Source of the DNA: an uncultured Blautia sp.
GTDB taxonomy: Bacteria; Bacillota; Clostridia; Lachnospirales; Lachnospiraceae
NCBI RefSeq assembly: GCF_947654165.1
Contig: NZ_CANTKB010000021.1
Location: 1 to 64,000, forward strand
Direction of reading: 5' to 3'
Length of the DNA: 64,000 nt
Below the pieces are notes generated by a model. The model saw only the letters and a program-made list of their open reading frames with translations. It was not told the DNA's origin and did not search any database. Below, in pieces: positions 53,266 to 61,519 of this stretch; position 1 is the stretch's first letter, and each line of letters starts with the position of its first letter. The position numbers and the translations under genes are program-made.

Positions 53266-55230
53266 TTGGAAAACTATACTAAGTATAAGTTGAAAGAGCA
53301 TGATGAACTGGAAGCCCTGCTTGCGGACAAGGACAACCTGTTTGTGATTGCCTGTAACAAGTGCTTCAAGGAATTTGTGACCGTTGACGAACCGGACTGT
53401 GATGAGTTCTTAGAACTCGCTGCAAAGCAGGGAAAAACAGTTACCGGCAGTGCAAAGGTCGATTTTGTGTGTAATAAGGTTCAGACCGAGAGAAAGATCA
53501 AAGACATGATTCCGGAAGGAACAGAGAATGTAGTTGTGATCTCCTGCGGTCTTGGTGTACAGACCGTTGCAGAACTGTCAGGAAAACCGACTTACGCAGC
53601 AGCAAACACACTGAATTATACAGGACATCATGGTATGGCACTTACCAAGAAGAGCTGTGATGCATGTGCTCAGTGTTACCTGAACCTCACAGGAGGAATC
53701 TGTCCAATCGTTGACTGCTCCAAGAGCCTTGTAAACGGCCAGTGCGGCGGTGCAAAGAATGGAAAATGTGAGATCAATCCTGATAAAGATTGTGCATGGG
53801 AAAAGATTAACAAAAAACTGGAACAGCAGGGCCGTCTGGAAGAATTCTTAAAACAGCCGGTTCAGATTCGTGATTACTCTAAGACAGATGTGGAAGTGAT
53901 CAAGAAATATGTAAAAGAGATCCGTGAAGACAGATGTGCAGGCTACTATGGCGGTGTTCATCCTTCAGAACATAAGGAATTCAGCGAGCATCTTGCTCTT
54001 CAGAAATTCCCGGATCCTAAGACCGTAGTGATTCAGATGTCTCAGCATCTTGGAGCACCGGCTAATCCGATCGTACAGGTTGGAGATTATGTAAAAGTAG
54101 GTCAGAAGATCGGTGAGGCTGCCGGCTTTATCAGTGCACCGGTACACTCCAGTGTCAGCGGTACCGTTGTGGCAATCGAGCCTCGTATGCATGCTACAAG
54201 AGGCTGTGAAATGACAGCGGTTGTCATCGAATCCGATGGCAAGAATGAACTGCATGAATCTGTAAAACCACATAAATCATACGAAGAACTGACTCCGGAT
54301 GAAATCATTGAGATCATCAAAGAAGCAGGTATCGTTGGTATGGGTGGTGCAGGATTCCCTACTTGTGTAAAATTAAAACCGGCGAAACCGGTAGATACCA
54401 TTCTGTTAAACGGCTGCGAATGTGAGCCAATGCTGACAGCAGACCACAGAGTGCTTCTTGAGTTTGCAGATGATATTATTTATGGTCTGAAAGCGATTCT
54501 TAAGACAACAGGAGCAGAAAAAGGTCTTATTGTAATTGAAGACAACAAACCGGATGCCATTGAACATCTTCAGGCGAAGGTTGCTGATCTTGATAATATT
54601 GATGTATTTGTTGCCAAGACAAAATACCCACAGGGTGCTGAAAAAACTCTGATCAAACGTGTTATGGGAAGAATTGTTCCAAACGGCGGTCTTCCTGCAG
54701 ACGTAGGTGTTGTAGTAAGTAACATCAGTACAGTAAAAGCTATTTCTGATGCAATCCAGACAGGTATGCCCCTGATCGAGCGTGTTGCTACGGTAACCGG
54801 TCCGAAGATTAAGAACCCTGGCAACTTCATTGTTAAGATTGGTACAAATGTACAGGAACTCATTGATTACTGTGGAGGTACCACAGAAGATGATGTTCTG
54901 ATCAAGATGGGCGGTCCTATGATGGGATTTGAGCTGAAAGATCTCAATGTACCTATGATGAAAGGTTCCAACGGTATTATTGCGATTGATACTGATGAAA
55001 CAGAAGAAGTAGCATGTATTAAGTGCGGACGTTGTGTTGATGTCTGTCCGATGGAACTGTCTCCGCTGTATTTTGCAAAATATGCGGATGAGCAGAACTG
55101 GCAGGGCATGAAGGACATGAACGTTATGAATTGTGTTGAGTGCAGATGTTGTGAATTTATCTGTTCTTCCAAGATTCCGCTTGTATCTAAGATCAAAGCA
55201 GGAAAGTTAGCAGTAAGGGAGCTGAAGTAA
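53266..55230 (+). CDS. rnfC2: MetV-RnfC2 fusion subunit of methylene-tetrahydrofolate reductase
   Basis: A 654-residue two-part protein. Residues about 1-200 form a MetV domain with YLNLTGGICPIVDCSKSLVN and QCGGAKNGKCE, nearly repeated in the next gene. Residues about 225-654 are RnfC-like: the NADH/FMN-binding MGGAGFPTCVKLKP and NGCECEPML, then two 4Fe-4S clusters, C584 (CIKCGRCVDVCP) and C623 (CVECRCCEFIC). In acetogens MetF, MetV and RnfC2 form the NADH-linked reductase that makes methyl-tetrahydrofolate in the Wood-Ljungdahl pathway. The start is TTG 53266, with AAGGAAGGTGAG upstream; ATG 53218 lacks a site. Fusion of a MetV domain to RnfC2 is unusual. Confidence 0.92.
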   Translation: MENYTKYKLKEHDELEALLADKDNLFVIACNKCFKEFVTVDEPDCDEFLELAAKQGKTVTGSAKVDFVCNKVQTERKIKDMIPEGTENVVVISCGLGVQTVAELSGKPTYAAANTLNYTGHHGMALTKKSCDACAQCYLNLTGGICPIVDCSKSLVNGQCGGAKNGKCEINPDKDCAWEKINKKLEQQGRLEEFLKQPVQIRDYSKTDVEVIKKYVKEIREDRCAGYYGGVHPSEHKEFSEHLALQKFPDPKTVVIQMSQHLGAPANPIVQVGDYVKVGQKIGEAAGFISAPVHSSVSGTVVAIEPRMHATRGCEMTAVVIESDGKNELHESVKPHKSYEELTPDEIIEIIKEAGIVGMGGAGFPTCVKLKPAKPVDTILLNGCECEPMLTADHRVLLEFADDIIYGLKAILKTTGAEKGLIVIEDNKPDAIEHLQAKVADLDNIDVFVAKTKYPQGAEKTLIKRVMGRIVPNGGLPADVGVVVSNISTVKAISDAIQTGMPLIERVATVTGPKIKNPGNFIVKIGTNVQELIDYCGGTTEDDVLIKMGGPMMGFELKDLNVPMMKGSNGIIAIDTDETEEVACIKCGRCVDVCPMELSPLYFAKYADEQNWQGMKDMNVMNCVECRCCEFICSSKIPLVSKIKAGKLAVRELK

Positions 55231-55231
55231 T

Positions 55232-55855
55232 ATGTTAATTACCGAATTAAAATCAAAAGAAACAATTGCGTCCCTGGTGGAAGGAAAGAAAGTTTTCATC
55301 ATTAACTGCCATGGATGTAAAGAAGTTCATTTTCCGGAAAAAGAAGCAGATGAGCTTCAGAAAGAAATGGTTGCTGCCGGAAATGTAACAGGAATTATGA
55401 CAAAGGATTACATTTGTAATCCGGAAAATATGAAGCTGCGCCTTGAAAAATATAAAAGCCAGGTAGAAGCCGCTGACGTGGTTCTGGTATTCTCCTGCGG
55501 TGTAGGTGTACAGACCATCGCTGAATACCTGTCCGACAAGATTGTTTGTGCAGCATGCGATACATATCCTCTGCCTGGATTCCAGGGTGTGACACCGCCT
55601 GAAGTTGACTGCAAGCAGTGTGGCGAATGTTACCTGAATCTTACCGGCGGAATCTGCCCAATCACTGCCTGCTCCAAGAGTCTTGTTAACGGACAGTGCG
55701 GCGGTTCTAAAGATGGAAAATGTGAAGTAGACAACAATATGGAATGCGGATGGGAACGCATTTACAGACGTCTGGCACAGATTGGCCGTCTGGATGTACT
55801 GAAATGTCCGGTACAGGTGCGTAATTTCGCAACGGATGATGAAGTGTCTAAATAA
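55232..55855 (+). CDS. metV: MetV, methylene-tetrahydrofolate reductase zinc/iron-sulfur subunit
   Basis: A 207-residue cytoplasmic subunit (methylene-tetrahydrofolate reductase C-terminal domain family). Cysteine motifs NCHGCKEVHF (about 25), CAACDTYPLPG, CKQCGECYLNLTGGICPI and NGQCGGSKDGKC can ligate the metal centres. It starts one base after the MetV-RnfC2 stop, with GGAG 10 bases upstream, and lies 26 bp before metF. It bridges MetF and RnfC2 in the acetogen complex. Confidence 0.93.
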   Translation: MLITELKSKETIASLVEGKKVFIINCHGCKEVHFPEKEADELQKEMVAAGNVTGIMTKDYICNPENMKLRLEKYKSQVEAADVVLVFSCGVGVQTIAEYLSDKIVCAACDTYPLPGFQGVTPPEVDCKQCGECYLNLTGGICPITACSKSLVNGQCGGSKDGKCEVDNNMECGWERIYRRLAQIGRLDVLKCPVQVRNFATDDEVSK

Positions 55856-55881
55856 ATTTATAATGATTGGAGCAATGTGAA

Positions 55882-56760
55882 ATGAAAATTACTGAGAAAT
55901 TTGATCGTGGTGAATTTGTTGTAACAGCAGAAGTTGGACCGCCGAAAGGGATTCATATTGAACATATCCTGGAAGAAGCAAAAGAGTATTTGAGCGGTAT
56001 CACAGCAGTAAACGTAACAGACAATCAGTCTTCTGTTATGCGTCTTGGTTCTCTTGCAACCTGTAGAGCACTGAAAGATGAAGGACTTACACCAATCTTC
56101 CAGCTTACATGCCGTGACAGAAACCGTATTGCTCTGCAGTCAGACCTTCTGAGCGCAGCAGTAATGGGAATCGATAATATCCTGTGCCTGACAGGTGACC
56201 ATACAAAAATGGGTGACCACAAAGGTGCAAAACCGGTATTTGACCTGGATTCCGTATCTCTGCTTCACACTGTAAAATTATTGGAGTCAGGTGTTGACCT
56301 TGGCGGAAATCCTCTGGATGGCGAACCGCCAAAATTTGCAAAAGGTGCCGTAGTATCTCCATGCAGCGATTCTCTTGATGCACAGCTTGCAAAAATGGAG
56401 CGTAAAGTTATGGCAGGTGCAGATTACTTCCAGACACAGGCTGTTTATGAACCAGAGAAATTCATTGAATTTATGGAAAAAGCAAAACAGTTTGGCAAAC
56501 CGGTTCAGGTTGGTATCGTTATTCCTAAGAGTGTTGGTATGTGCAGATACATGAACGCAAATGTTGCCGGTATCCATGTACCGGAATACATGATCGATGA
56601 ACTGAAAGCAGATAAGGAAAAGACAAAAGCTGGTATTACAGGTGTAGAAATTGCTGCCCGTATCATCAGAGAATGTAAACCATACTGCCAGGGTGTTCAT
56701 ATCATGGCACTTGGATGGGAATCTAAAGTACCGGAAGTTCTCAGACTGGCTGGACTTTAA
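55882..56760 (+). CDS. metF: Methylene-tetrahydrofolate reductase catalytic subunit
   Basis: A 292-residue FAD-dependent TIM-barrel enzyme reducing 5,10-methylene- to 5-methyl-tetrahydrofolate. TAEVGPPKG contains the conserved Glu, and TDNQSSVMRLGS, CLTGDHTKMGDH and GADYFQTQAVYEPEKF match the family. The start ATG 55882 follows GGAG by 9 bases. Co-transcription with metV and rnfC2 indicates the Wood-Ljungdahl type rather than a lone methionine-pathway enzyme. A terminator follows. Confidence 0.95.
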   Translation: MKITEKFDRGEFVVTAEVGPPKGIHIEHILEEAKEYLSGITAVNVTDNQSSVMRLGSLATCRALKDEGLTPIFQLTCRDRNRIALQSDLLSAAVMGIDNILCLTGDHTKMGDHKGAKPVFDLDSVSLLHTVKLLESGVDLGGNPLDGEPPKFAKGAVVSPCSDSLDAQLAKMERKVMAGADYFQTQAVYEPEKFIEFMEKAKQFGKPVQVGIVIPKSVGMCRYMNANVAGIHVPEYMIDELKADKEKTKAGITGVEIAARIIRECKPYCQGVHIMALGWESKVPEVLRLAGL

Positions 56761-56786
56761 TTGAAAATAAAATAAAAAGAATTCTT

Positions 56787-56837
56787 AGGAGCATTGCAAA
56801 GCGGCCGGAGCTGGCCATGGAGCAGTGCTCCTTTTTC
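56787..56837 (+). terminator. Rho-independent terminator of the metF operon
   Basis: AGGAGCA (56787-56793) pairs with TGCTCCT (56826-56832), with an inner GGCC-rich hairpin, followed by TTTTC. Confidence 0.85.
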
Positions 56838-56876
56838 CGTGAAGCGGAGTAAAGAAACGTATGGAAAAAAGAGAGG

Positions 56877-56905
56877 TTGTGTGATACACTTAAACCTATC
56901 ATATT
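56877..56905 (+). promoter_or_regulatory. Sigma-A promoter of the ABC exporter gene
   Basis: TTGTGT (56877-56882), a 17-bp spacer and CATATT (56900-56905), 25 bp before the ATG. Confidence 0.5.
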
Positions 56906-56929
56906 TGCGAAAGAGGGGAAAATAGAAAA

Positions 56930-58669
56930 ATGAAGACAAGCAAACTATTAAAACGTTTTCTGCCTTATTACGGTAAGTATAAAGGCATTATGATCATGGA
57001 TTTATTCTGTGCTGCACTTACTACCGTGTGTGAGCTGGTATTGCCGCTGATTCTCCGTTATATCACGGATGTAGGGATGCGGGATCTTGCTTCTCTTACA
57101 GTGAAGACAGTTGTGACCATAGGAATGCTGTATTTTGCACTTAGAATTATCGATGGAATGGCAAGCTTTTACATGGCTTATATTGGACATGTTATGGGTG
57201 CTGCTATCGAAACAGACATGCGTGATGATGCTTTCAGGCATTTACAGAAGCTGTCAGATAATTACTTTAACAACACCAAAATAGGGCAGATCATGGCAAG
57301 GATTACCAGTGATTTGTTCGATGTAACAGAATTTGCTCATCACTGCCCGGAAGAATTTTTTATTGCTTTCTTAAAAGGCGTTGTTTCTTTTATTATCCTG
57401 GCAAGAGTGAATGTTCTTCTGACAGTCATTATTTTTGTCCTGATTCCTGTTATGGCGATTTCCTGTACCTATTTTAATTTGCAGGTGAGAAAAGCATTTA
57501 AACGCCAGAGAAACCATATAGGAGAATTAAATGCCAGAATTGAAGACAGTCTTCTGGGAAATAAAGTAGTACGTGCCTTTGCAAATGAAAAGGTGGAAAT
57601 TGATAAGTTTGATCGTGATAATCAGGAGTTCTTGAAGATTAAACGTCAGACTTATAAATATATGGCTGCTTTTCAGAATACCATCCGTATTTTTGACGGA
57701 CTGATGTATGTGGTAGTGATTGTTGCAGGCGGTATTTTTATGATCAAGGGGCTCATTAAACCAGCCGACCTGGTAGCATACACCATGTATGTCAGCACAC
57801 TTCTCACAACCATCCGCCGTATTATTGAATTTGCAGAACAATTCCAGAGAGGAATGACAGGAATTGAGCGTTTCTCTGAACTGATGGAAGCAAAAATTGA
57901 TATTTTTGATGAAGAAGGAGCAAAGCCTCTTCAGGATGTGAAGGGAGAGGTTACGTTTAAGAAAGTGTCCTTTGAATATCCGGATGACCACACGCAGGTA
58001 TTGTCAGGTATTAATCTCACCATCAAACCAGGAGAAAAGGTGGCACTGGTTGGGCCTTCGGGCGGAGGAAAAACAACACTTTGCAGTCTGATTCCACGTT
58101 TCTATGACCCTACAGAGGGAGAAATCCTTCTGGATGGCCAGAATATCAAAAATGTTACTCTGGAAAGCCTGAGAAGCAATATTGGCGTGGTGCAGCAGGA
58201 TGTATATCTGTTTTCCGGCAGTGTGTATGAAAACATTGCCTATGGAAAGACAGATGCCACAAGAGAAGAGGTTATTCAGGCAGCGAAAATGGCAGGAGCT
58301 CATGAGTTTATTATGGAATTAAAGGATGGCTATGATACTTATGTGGGCGAGCGGGGAGTGAAGCTGTCAGGCGGACAGAAACAGAGAATCAGTATTGCCC
58401 GTGTCATGGTTCGTTCTCCGAAACTGGTTATTCTGGATGAGGCCACAGCCAGCCTTGATAATGAAAGTGAACATCTGGTGGCAGAATCCCTGGATAAGCT
58501 GGCAGCAGGAAGAACTACCATTACAATTGCTCATCGTCTGACCACGATCCACGGTGCAGACCGTATTTTGGTCCTTTCCGGAAACCATATCGTGGAAGAG
58601 GGAAATCATGAAACGCTGATGGAAAAACAGGGCATTTATTATCAATTATATACCTCTTCCAGCATGTGA
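56930..58669 (+). CDS. ABC exporter, probably homodimeric
   Basis: A 579-residue half-transporter with a six-helix membrane domain (about 15-310) and a canonical nucleotide-binding domain: Walker A GPSGGGKTTL, signature LSGGQKQR, Walker B LVILDEATASLD and switch His in TIAHRLTT. With all catalytic residues present and a single gene with its own promoter, it probably works as a homodimer, as MsbA/LmrA-type exporters do. Cargo is unknown. AGAGGGG precedes the ATG. Confidence 0.94.
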   Translation: MKTSKLLKRFLPYYGKYKGIMIMDLFCAALTTVCELVLPLILRYITDVGMRDLASLTVKTVVTIGMLYFALRIIDGMASFYMAYIGHVMGAAIETDMRDDAFRHLQKLSDNYFNNTKIGQIMARITSDLFDVTEFAHHCPEEFFIAFLKGVVSFIILARVNVLLTVIIFVLIPVMAISCTYFNLQVRKAFKRQRNHIGELNARIEDSLLGNKVVRAFANEKVEIDKFDRDNQEFLKIKRQTYKYMAAFQNTIRIFDGLMYVVVIVAGGIFMIKGLIKPADLVAYTMYVSTLLTTIRRIIEFAEQFQRGMTGIERFSELMEAKIDIFDEEGAKPLQDVKGEVTFKKVSFEYPDDHTQVLSGINLTIKPGEKVALVGPSGGGKTTLCSLIPRFYDPTEGEILLDGQNIKNVTLESLRSNIGVVQQDVYLFSGSVYENIAYGKTDATREEVIQAAKMAGAHEFIMELKDGYDTYVGERGVKLSGGQKQRISIARVMVRSPKLVILDEATASLDNESEHLVAESLDKLAAGRTTITIAHRLTTIHGADRILVLSGNHIVEEGNHETLMEKQGIYYQLYTSSSM

Positions 58670-58713
58670 CTATAAATTCAGGAGATGTTTCTTCGATTTA
58701 AAGCAATAAAACG

Positions 58714-58742
58714 TTGATTTAATACAAAAAAGAAAGTATAAT
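58714..58742 (+). promoter_or_regulatory. Sigma-A promoter of the aminotransferase gene
   Basis: TTGATT (58714-58719), a 17-bp spacer and TATAAT (58737-58742), 48 bp before the ATG. Confidence 0.75.
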
Positions 58743-58789
58743 CAAAAAAGATGAATTTTTGATCATGGAAGCAAGTGGAGGATGATACT

Positions 58790-59977
58790 ATGATAGCAGA
58801 CAAAATGAAAGTGATGATTCAAAACAGTTCCGCAATCCGGGCAATGTTTGAAGAAGGGAAGAAAATGGCTGCCAAATACGGAGCTGAAAATGTATATGAT
58901 TTCAGCCTGGGAAATCCCAATGTACCTGCACCTGTCCAGGTAAAAGAGGCTATTATGGAAGAACTGGAGAATGATGATCCGGTGATGCTTCATGGATATA
59001 TGAGCAATAGTGGGTACGAAGATGTAAGAAAAGCGGTGGCAGATTCCTTAAATAAGCGATTTGATACAAAGTTTCACGAAGAAAATATTGTAATGACCGT
59101 GGGTGCGGCAGGAGGACTGAATGTTGCATTGAAATCCCTGCTGAATCCAGGGGATGAGGTACTGGTCATTGCACCGTATTTTGGTGAGTATAATTCATAT
59201 GTGGCAAACTACGATGGTGTAGTCGTGGTGGTGAGCCCGGATACAGAGACTTTCCAGCCAAATCTTACAGAAATGGAAGAGAAAATCACCGCAAAGACAA
59301 AAGCTGTGATCATTAACTCTCCCAATAATCCTACCGGTGTGGTGTATTCTGAGAAGACCATCGTGGCTATGGCAGGTTTACTCAGAAGAAAACAGAAAGA
59401 GTTTGGTACAGATATTTATCTGATTTCCGATGAACCATACCGTGAGCTGGCATATGATGGAGTAGAAGTTCCATATCTCACAAAATACTATGAGAATACT
59501 ATTGTTGGATATTCTTTCAGTAAATCTCTTTCATTGCCGGGAGAGCGTATCGGATATCTGGTAATCCCGGATGAGGCGGCCGATGCAGCCGATATTCAGG
59601 CGGCAGCTAATGTGGCAACCAGAATCCTGGGTTATGTCAATGCACCTTCTCTGATGCAGCGTGCTGTGGCAAAATGTCTGGATGCACAGGCAGATGTTCC
59701 CTACTATGACAGAAACAGGGAAGCGTTGTATAATGGACTCAAAAATCTGGGATTTTCCTGTATTAAACCGGAAGGTGCTTTCTATCTGTTTGTAAAATCT
59801 CCGGTAGAGGACGAGAAAGTGTTCTGCCAGGCAGCTAAGAAATACAACATCCTGATCGTACCGGGTTCTTCCTTTGCGTGTCCCGGATATGTGCGTATTG
59901 CCTACTGTGTGGCATATGAGACGATTTTAAATTCTATGGAAGGATTCCAGAAACTGGCAGAAGAATTTCATTTATAA
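58790..59977 (+). CDS. Pyridoxal-phosphate aminotransferase, class I/II (aspartate aminotransferase-like)
   Basis: A 395-residue fold-type I enzyme. NPNVPAP and MLHGYMSNSGYEDVRKAVA near the N-terminus, NSPNNPTGVVYS (cofactor ring contact), ISDEPYREL, and the Schiff-base lysine K245 in YSFSKSLSLPGERIGY define the family. Substrate specificity cannot be read from the sequence. GTGGAGG lies 8 bases before ATG 58790; the GTG at 58775 lies in that site. It is monocistronic, with a good promoter and terminator. Confidence 0.94.
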   Translation: MIADKMKVMIQNSSAIRAMFEEGKKMAAKYGAENVYDFSLGNPNVPAPVQVKEAIMEELENDDPVMLHGYMSNSGYEDVRKAVADSLNKRFDTKFHEENIVMTVGAAGGLNVALKSLLNPGDEVLVIAPYFGEYNSYVANYDGVVVVVSPDTETFQPNLTEMEEKITAKTKAVIINSPNNPTGVVYSEKTIVAMAGLLRRKQKEFGTDIYLISDEPYRELAYDGVEVPYLTKYYENTIVGYSFSKSLSLPGERIGYLVIPDEAADAADIQAAANVATRILGYVNAPSLMQRAVAKCLDAQADVPYYDRNREALYNGLKNLGFSCIKPEGAFYLFVKSPVEDEKVFCQAAKKYNILIVPGSSFACPGYVRIAYCVAYETILNSMEGFQKLAEEFHL

Positions 59978-59984
59978 TATTAAG

Positions 59985-60017
59985 AAACCGGCTGGCATTC
60001 ATGCGGCCGGTTTTTCT
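59985..60017 (+). terminator. Rho-independent terminator
   Basis: AAACCGGC (59985-59992) pairs with GCCGGTTT (60006-60013), followed by TTCT. Confidence 0.85.
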
Positions 60018-60035
60018 GTGCAGTAAGAAAAGAAT

Positions 60036-60181
60036 AAAAAAGAAACGTCCGACAGGGGAGCTGTCAGACGTTTCGAGGGGAGTATAAATAATTAAATAAG
60101 GGGTTATAATGTAAAAAAAATTTTTGAAGGGTAAATTCTTTTTACAACCCATATTATAATATAAAAGGAAAAAAAATGCAA
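60036..60181 (-). ncRNA. Candidate small RNA, about 110 nt, with promoter and terminator
   Basis: On the minus strand, TTGCAT (60181-60176), a 17-bp spacer and TATAAT (60158-60153) predict a start at about 60148-60145. The transcript can pair GGGTT-GTAAAAA with TTTTTAC-ATTAT-AACCC. It ends in a perfect 13-bp terminator stem (60073-60061 with 60055-60043, one U-G pair, loop CTCCC) followed by CTTTTTTATT. A 72-codon frame from 60152 has no ribosome-binding site and reads through the terminator, so the RNA is probably non-coding. The plus strand lacks a T-run after this hairpin. No known RNA family recognised. Confidence 0.55.
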
Positions 60182-60312
60182 TAATATTATTTTTTTATTA
60201 AAAATTTGTAGAAATTTATGAAATAAAAATTCATAGATATTCTCTGAATATTTTTCGGATTTGCCGGGATAATAAGAATGTAACCAAAAAAGTACACCAG
60301 GAGGTTGAAAAA

Positions 60313-60471
60313 ATGGCTAAGAATACTATGAATTCCAGCAATACAAACAACAAGAACAAAGCAAATTCATCCAACAAAAACAGCTACGCTCAGAACACCA
60401 GTGACAAAAATACAAAAAACAAGAATGTATCTGATAAAAACAGTTCAAAATCCATGCTGGACTGCGATTAA
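60313..60471 (+). CDS. Asn/Lys/Ser-rich small protein, 52 residues
   Basis: ATG 60313 follows AGGAGG with 8 bases spacing, and TAA is at 60469-60471. A strong terminator follows, so this is a defined single-gene unit. The product is low-complexity: repeats of the type SSNTNNKNK, NTSDKNTKNK, SDKNSSKS, ending MLDCD. About three quarters of residues are Asn, Lys, Ser, Thr or Asp, with no hydrophobic core. Composition recalls small, heat-stable spore proteins (gamma-type), but no SASP motif is present and no clear sporulation promoter is seen. Function unknown. Confidence 0.75.
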   Translation: MAKNTMNSSNTNNKNKANSSNKNSYAQNTSDKNTKNKNVSDKNSSKSMLDCD

Positions 60472-60483
60472 TCAGCAGCTTTC

Positions 60484-60521
60484 AAAAGGCTTCCGGACAC
60501 AGAACCGGGAGCCTTTTTGTT
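60484..60521 (+). terminator. Rho-independent terminator
   Basis: AAAAGGCTTCCGG (60484-60496) pairs with CCGGGAGCCTTTT (60505-60517) around an 8-nt loop, followed by TGTTT. Confidence 0.9.
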
Positions 60522-60599
60522 TAAAGAGAAAAAAGGCGTAGAGTAAAACACTGCTTTTCTTCCGGAATCATATACTAAAACAAAAAGGTATGATCGCAT

Positions 60600-60941
60600 A
60601 TGTTGCCCATTGAGACAATCTCAGCAGAAGAACTGGATGTTTATGTTGGCAGAAGAGATGCCGTTCTGATAGATTTACGTGAGCCGGAAGAATATGAAAA
60701 GAAGCACATCAGGACTGCCGTCAATATTCCATATGGGAAGCTTCAGGACTGCAGAAAATACTCCAGAAAAAAGATACTGGTATTCTATTGCGAACGGGGA
60801 AGCAGCAGCCTGTTTGCAGCAAGAGAATTCCAGAAAATGGGATATAAGACAAAATCCGTGGTGGGTGGAATCCGATGTTATCAAGGTTCGAACTTGTTTT
60901 TTTCCACAGAGCATAGTAGAATAAAAACGAATCAAAAATAA
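60600..60941 (+). CDS. Rhodanese-like domain protein
   Basis: A 113-residue single-domain rhodanese. LIDLREPEEYEKKHIRTAVNIP (about 23-44) is the family's CH2-A-like motif, and the active-site loop is CERGSSS (Cys about 63). It would carry a persulfide for sulfur transfer or detoxification; partners are unknown. The terminal 15 residues (STEHSRIKTNQK) are a polar tail. The upstream site is a modest AAAGG. It begins the run of genes through 63823. Confidence 0.88.
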   Translation: MLPIETISAEELDVYVGRRDAVLIDLREPEEYEKKHIRTAVNIPYGKLQDCRKYSRKKILVFYCERGSSSLFAAREFQKMGYKTKSVVGGIRCYQGSNLFFSTEHSRIKTNQK

Positions 60942-60976
60942 TGCGAAAAGGGAAAACAAAAGGAGAACCGAAATAT

Positions 60977-61519
60977 ATGAAATATATGTTTGCTTCAGAT
61001 ATACACGGATCTGCATATTATTGTCAGAAAATGCTGGATGCGTATAAAAAAGAACAGGCAGACCGCCTGATCTTATTGGGCGATCTGCTGTATCACGGAC
61101 CGAGAAATGATCTGCCCAAGGATTATGCTCCGAAACAGGTCATCCAGATGCTGAATGAAGTAAAAGAAGAGCTTTATGTTGTAAGAGGAAACTGCGATGC
61201 CGAAGTAGATCAGATGGTGCTGCAGTTTCCGATTATGGCGGACTACTGCATCCTTATGGATCAGGAGAGAACCATTTATGCAAGCCACGGACATGTGTAC
61301 CATGAAGGAAATCTGCCTCCTATGAAGAAGGGAGATATTTTTGTCCATGGTCATACCCATGTGCTCCGTGCAGAGAAGAAAGAAACTTATACCATCCTGA
61401 ATCCTGGCTCTGTGTCTATCCCTAAGGAAGGAAATATTCCTACTTATGCGGTTCTGGAAAACGGGTTATTCAGTATCCGTGGATTTGACGGAGAAATCGT
61501 GAAGGAGCTGCAGCTTTGA
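60977..61519 (+). CDS. YfcE-type metallophosphodiesterase
   Basis: A 180-residue calcineurin-like phosphoesterase. Metal-binding motifs are in order: FASDIHGS, LLGDLLYHGPRN, VVRGNCDAEVD, YASHGHVYHEG and VHGHTHVLRAE. YfcE of E. coli hydrolyses model phosphodiesters; the natural substrate is unknown. The start at 60977 follows AAAAGGAG; the open frame extends back to 60941. Its stop overlaps the methyltransferase start (TGATG). Confidence 0.93.
   Translation: MKYMFASDIHGSAYYCQKMLDAYKKEQADRLILLGDLLYHGPRNDLPKDYAPKQVIQMLNEVKEELYVVRGNCDAEVDQMVLQFPIMADYCILMDQERTIYASHGHVYHEGNLPPMKKGDIFVHGHTHVLRAEKKETYTILNPGSVSIPKEGNIPTYAVLENGLFSIRGFDGEIVKELQL

Noticed and set aside
59934..60152. 72-codon minus-strand frame overlapping the candidate small RNA
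   Set aside because: It starts inside the -10 region with no ribosome-binding site, reads through the terminator stem and runs into the aminotransferase 3' end.
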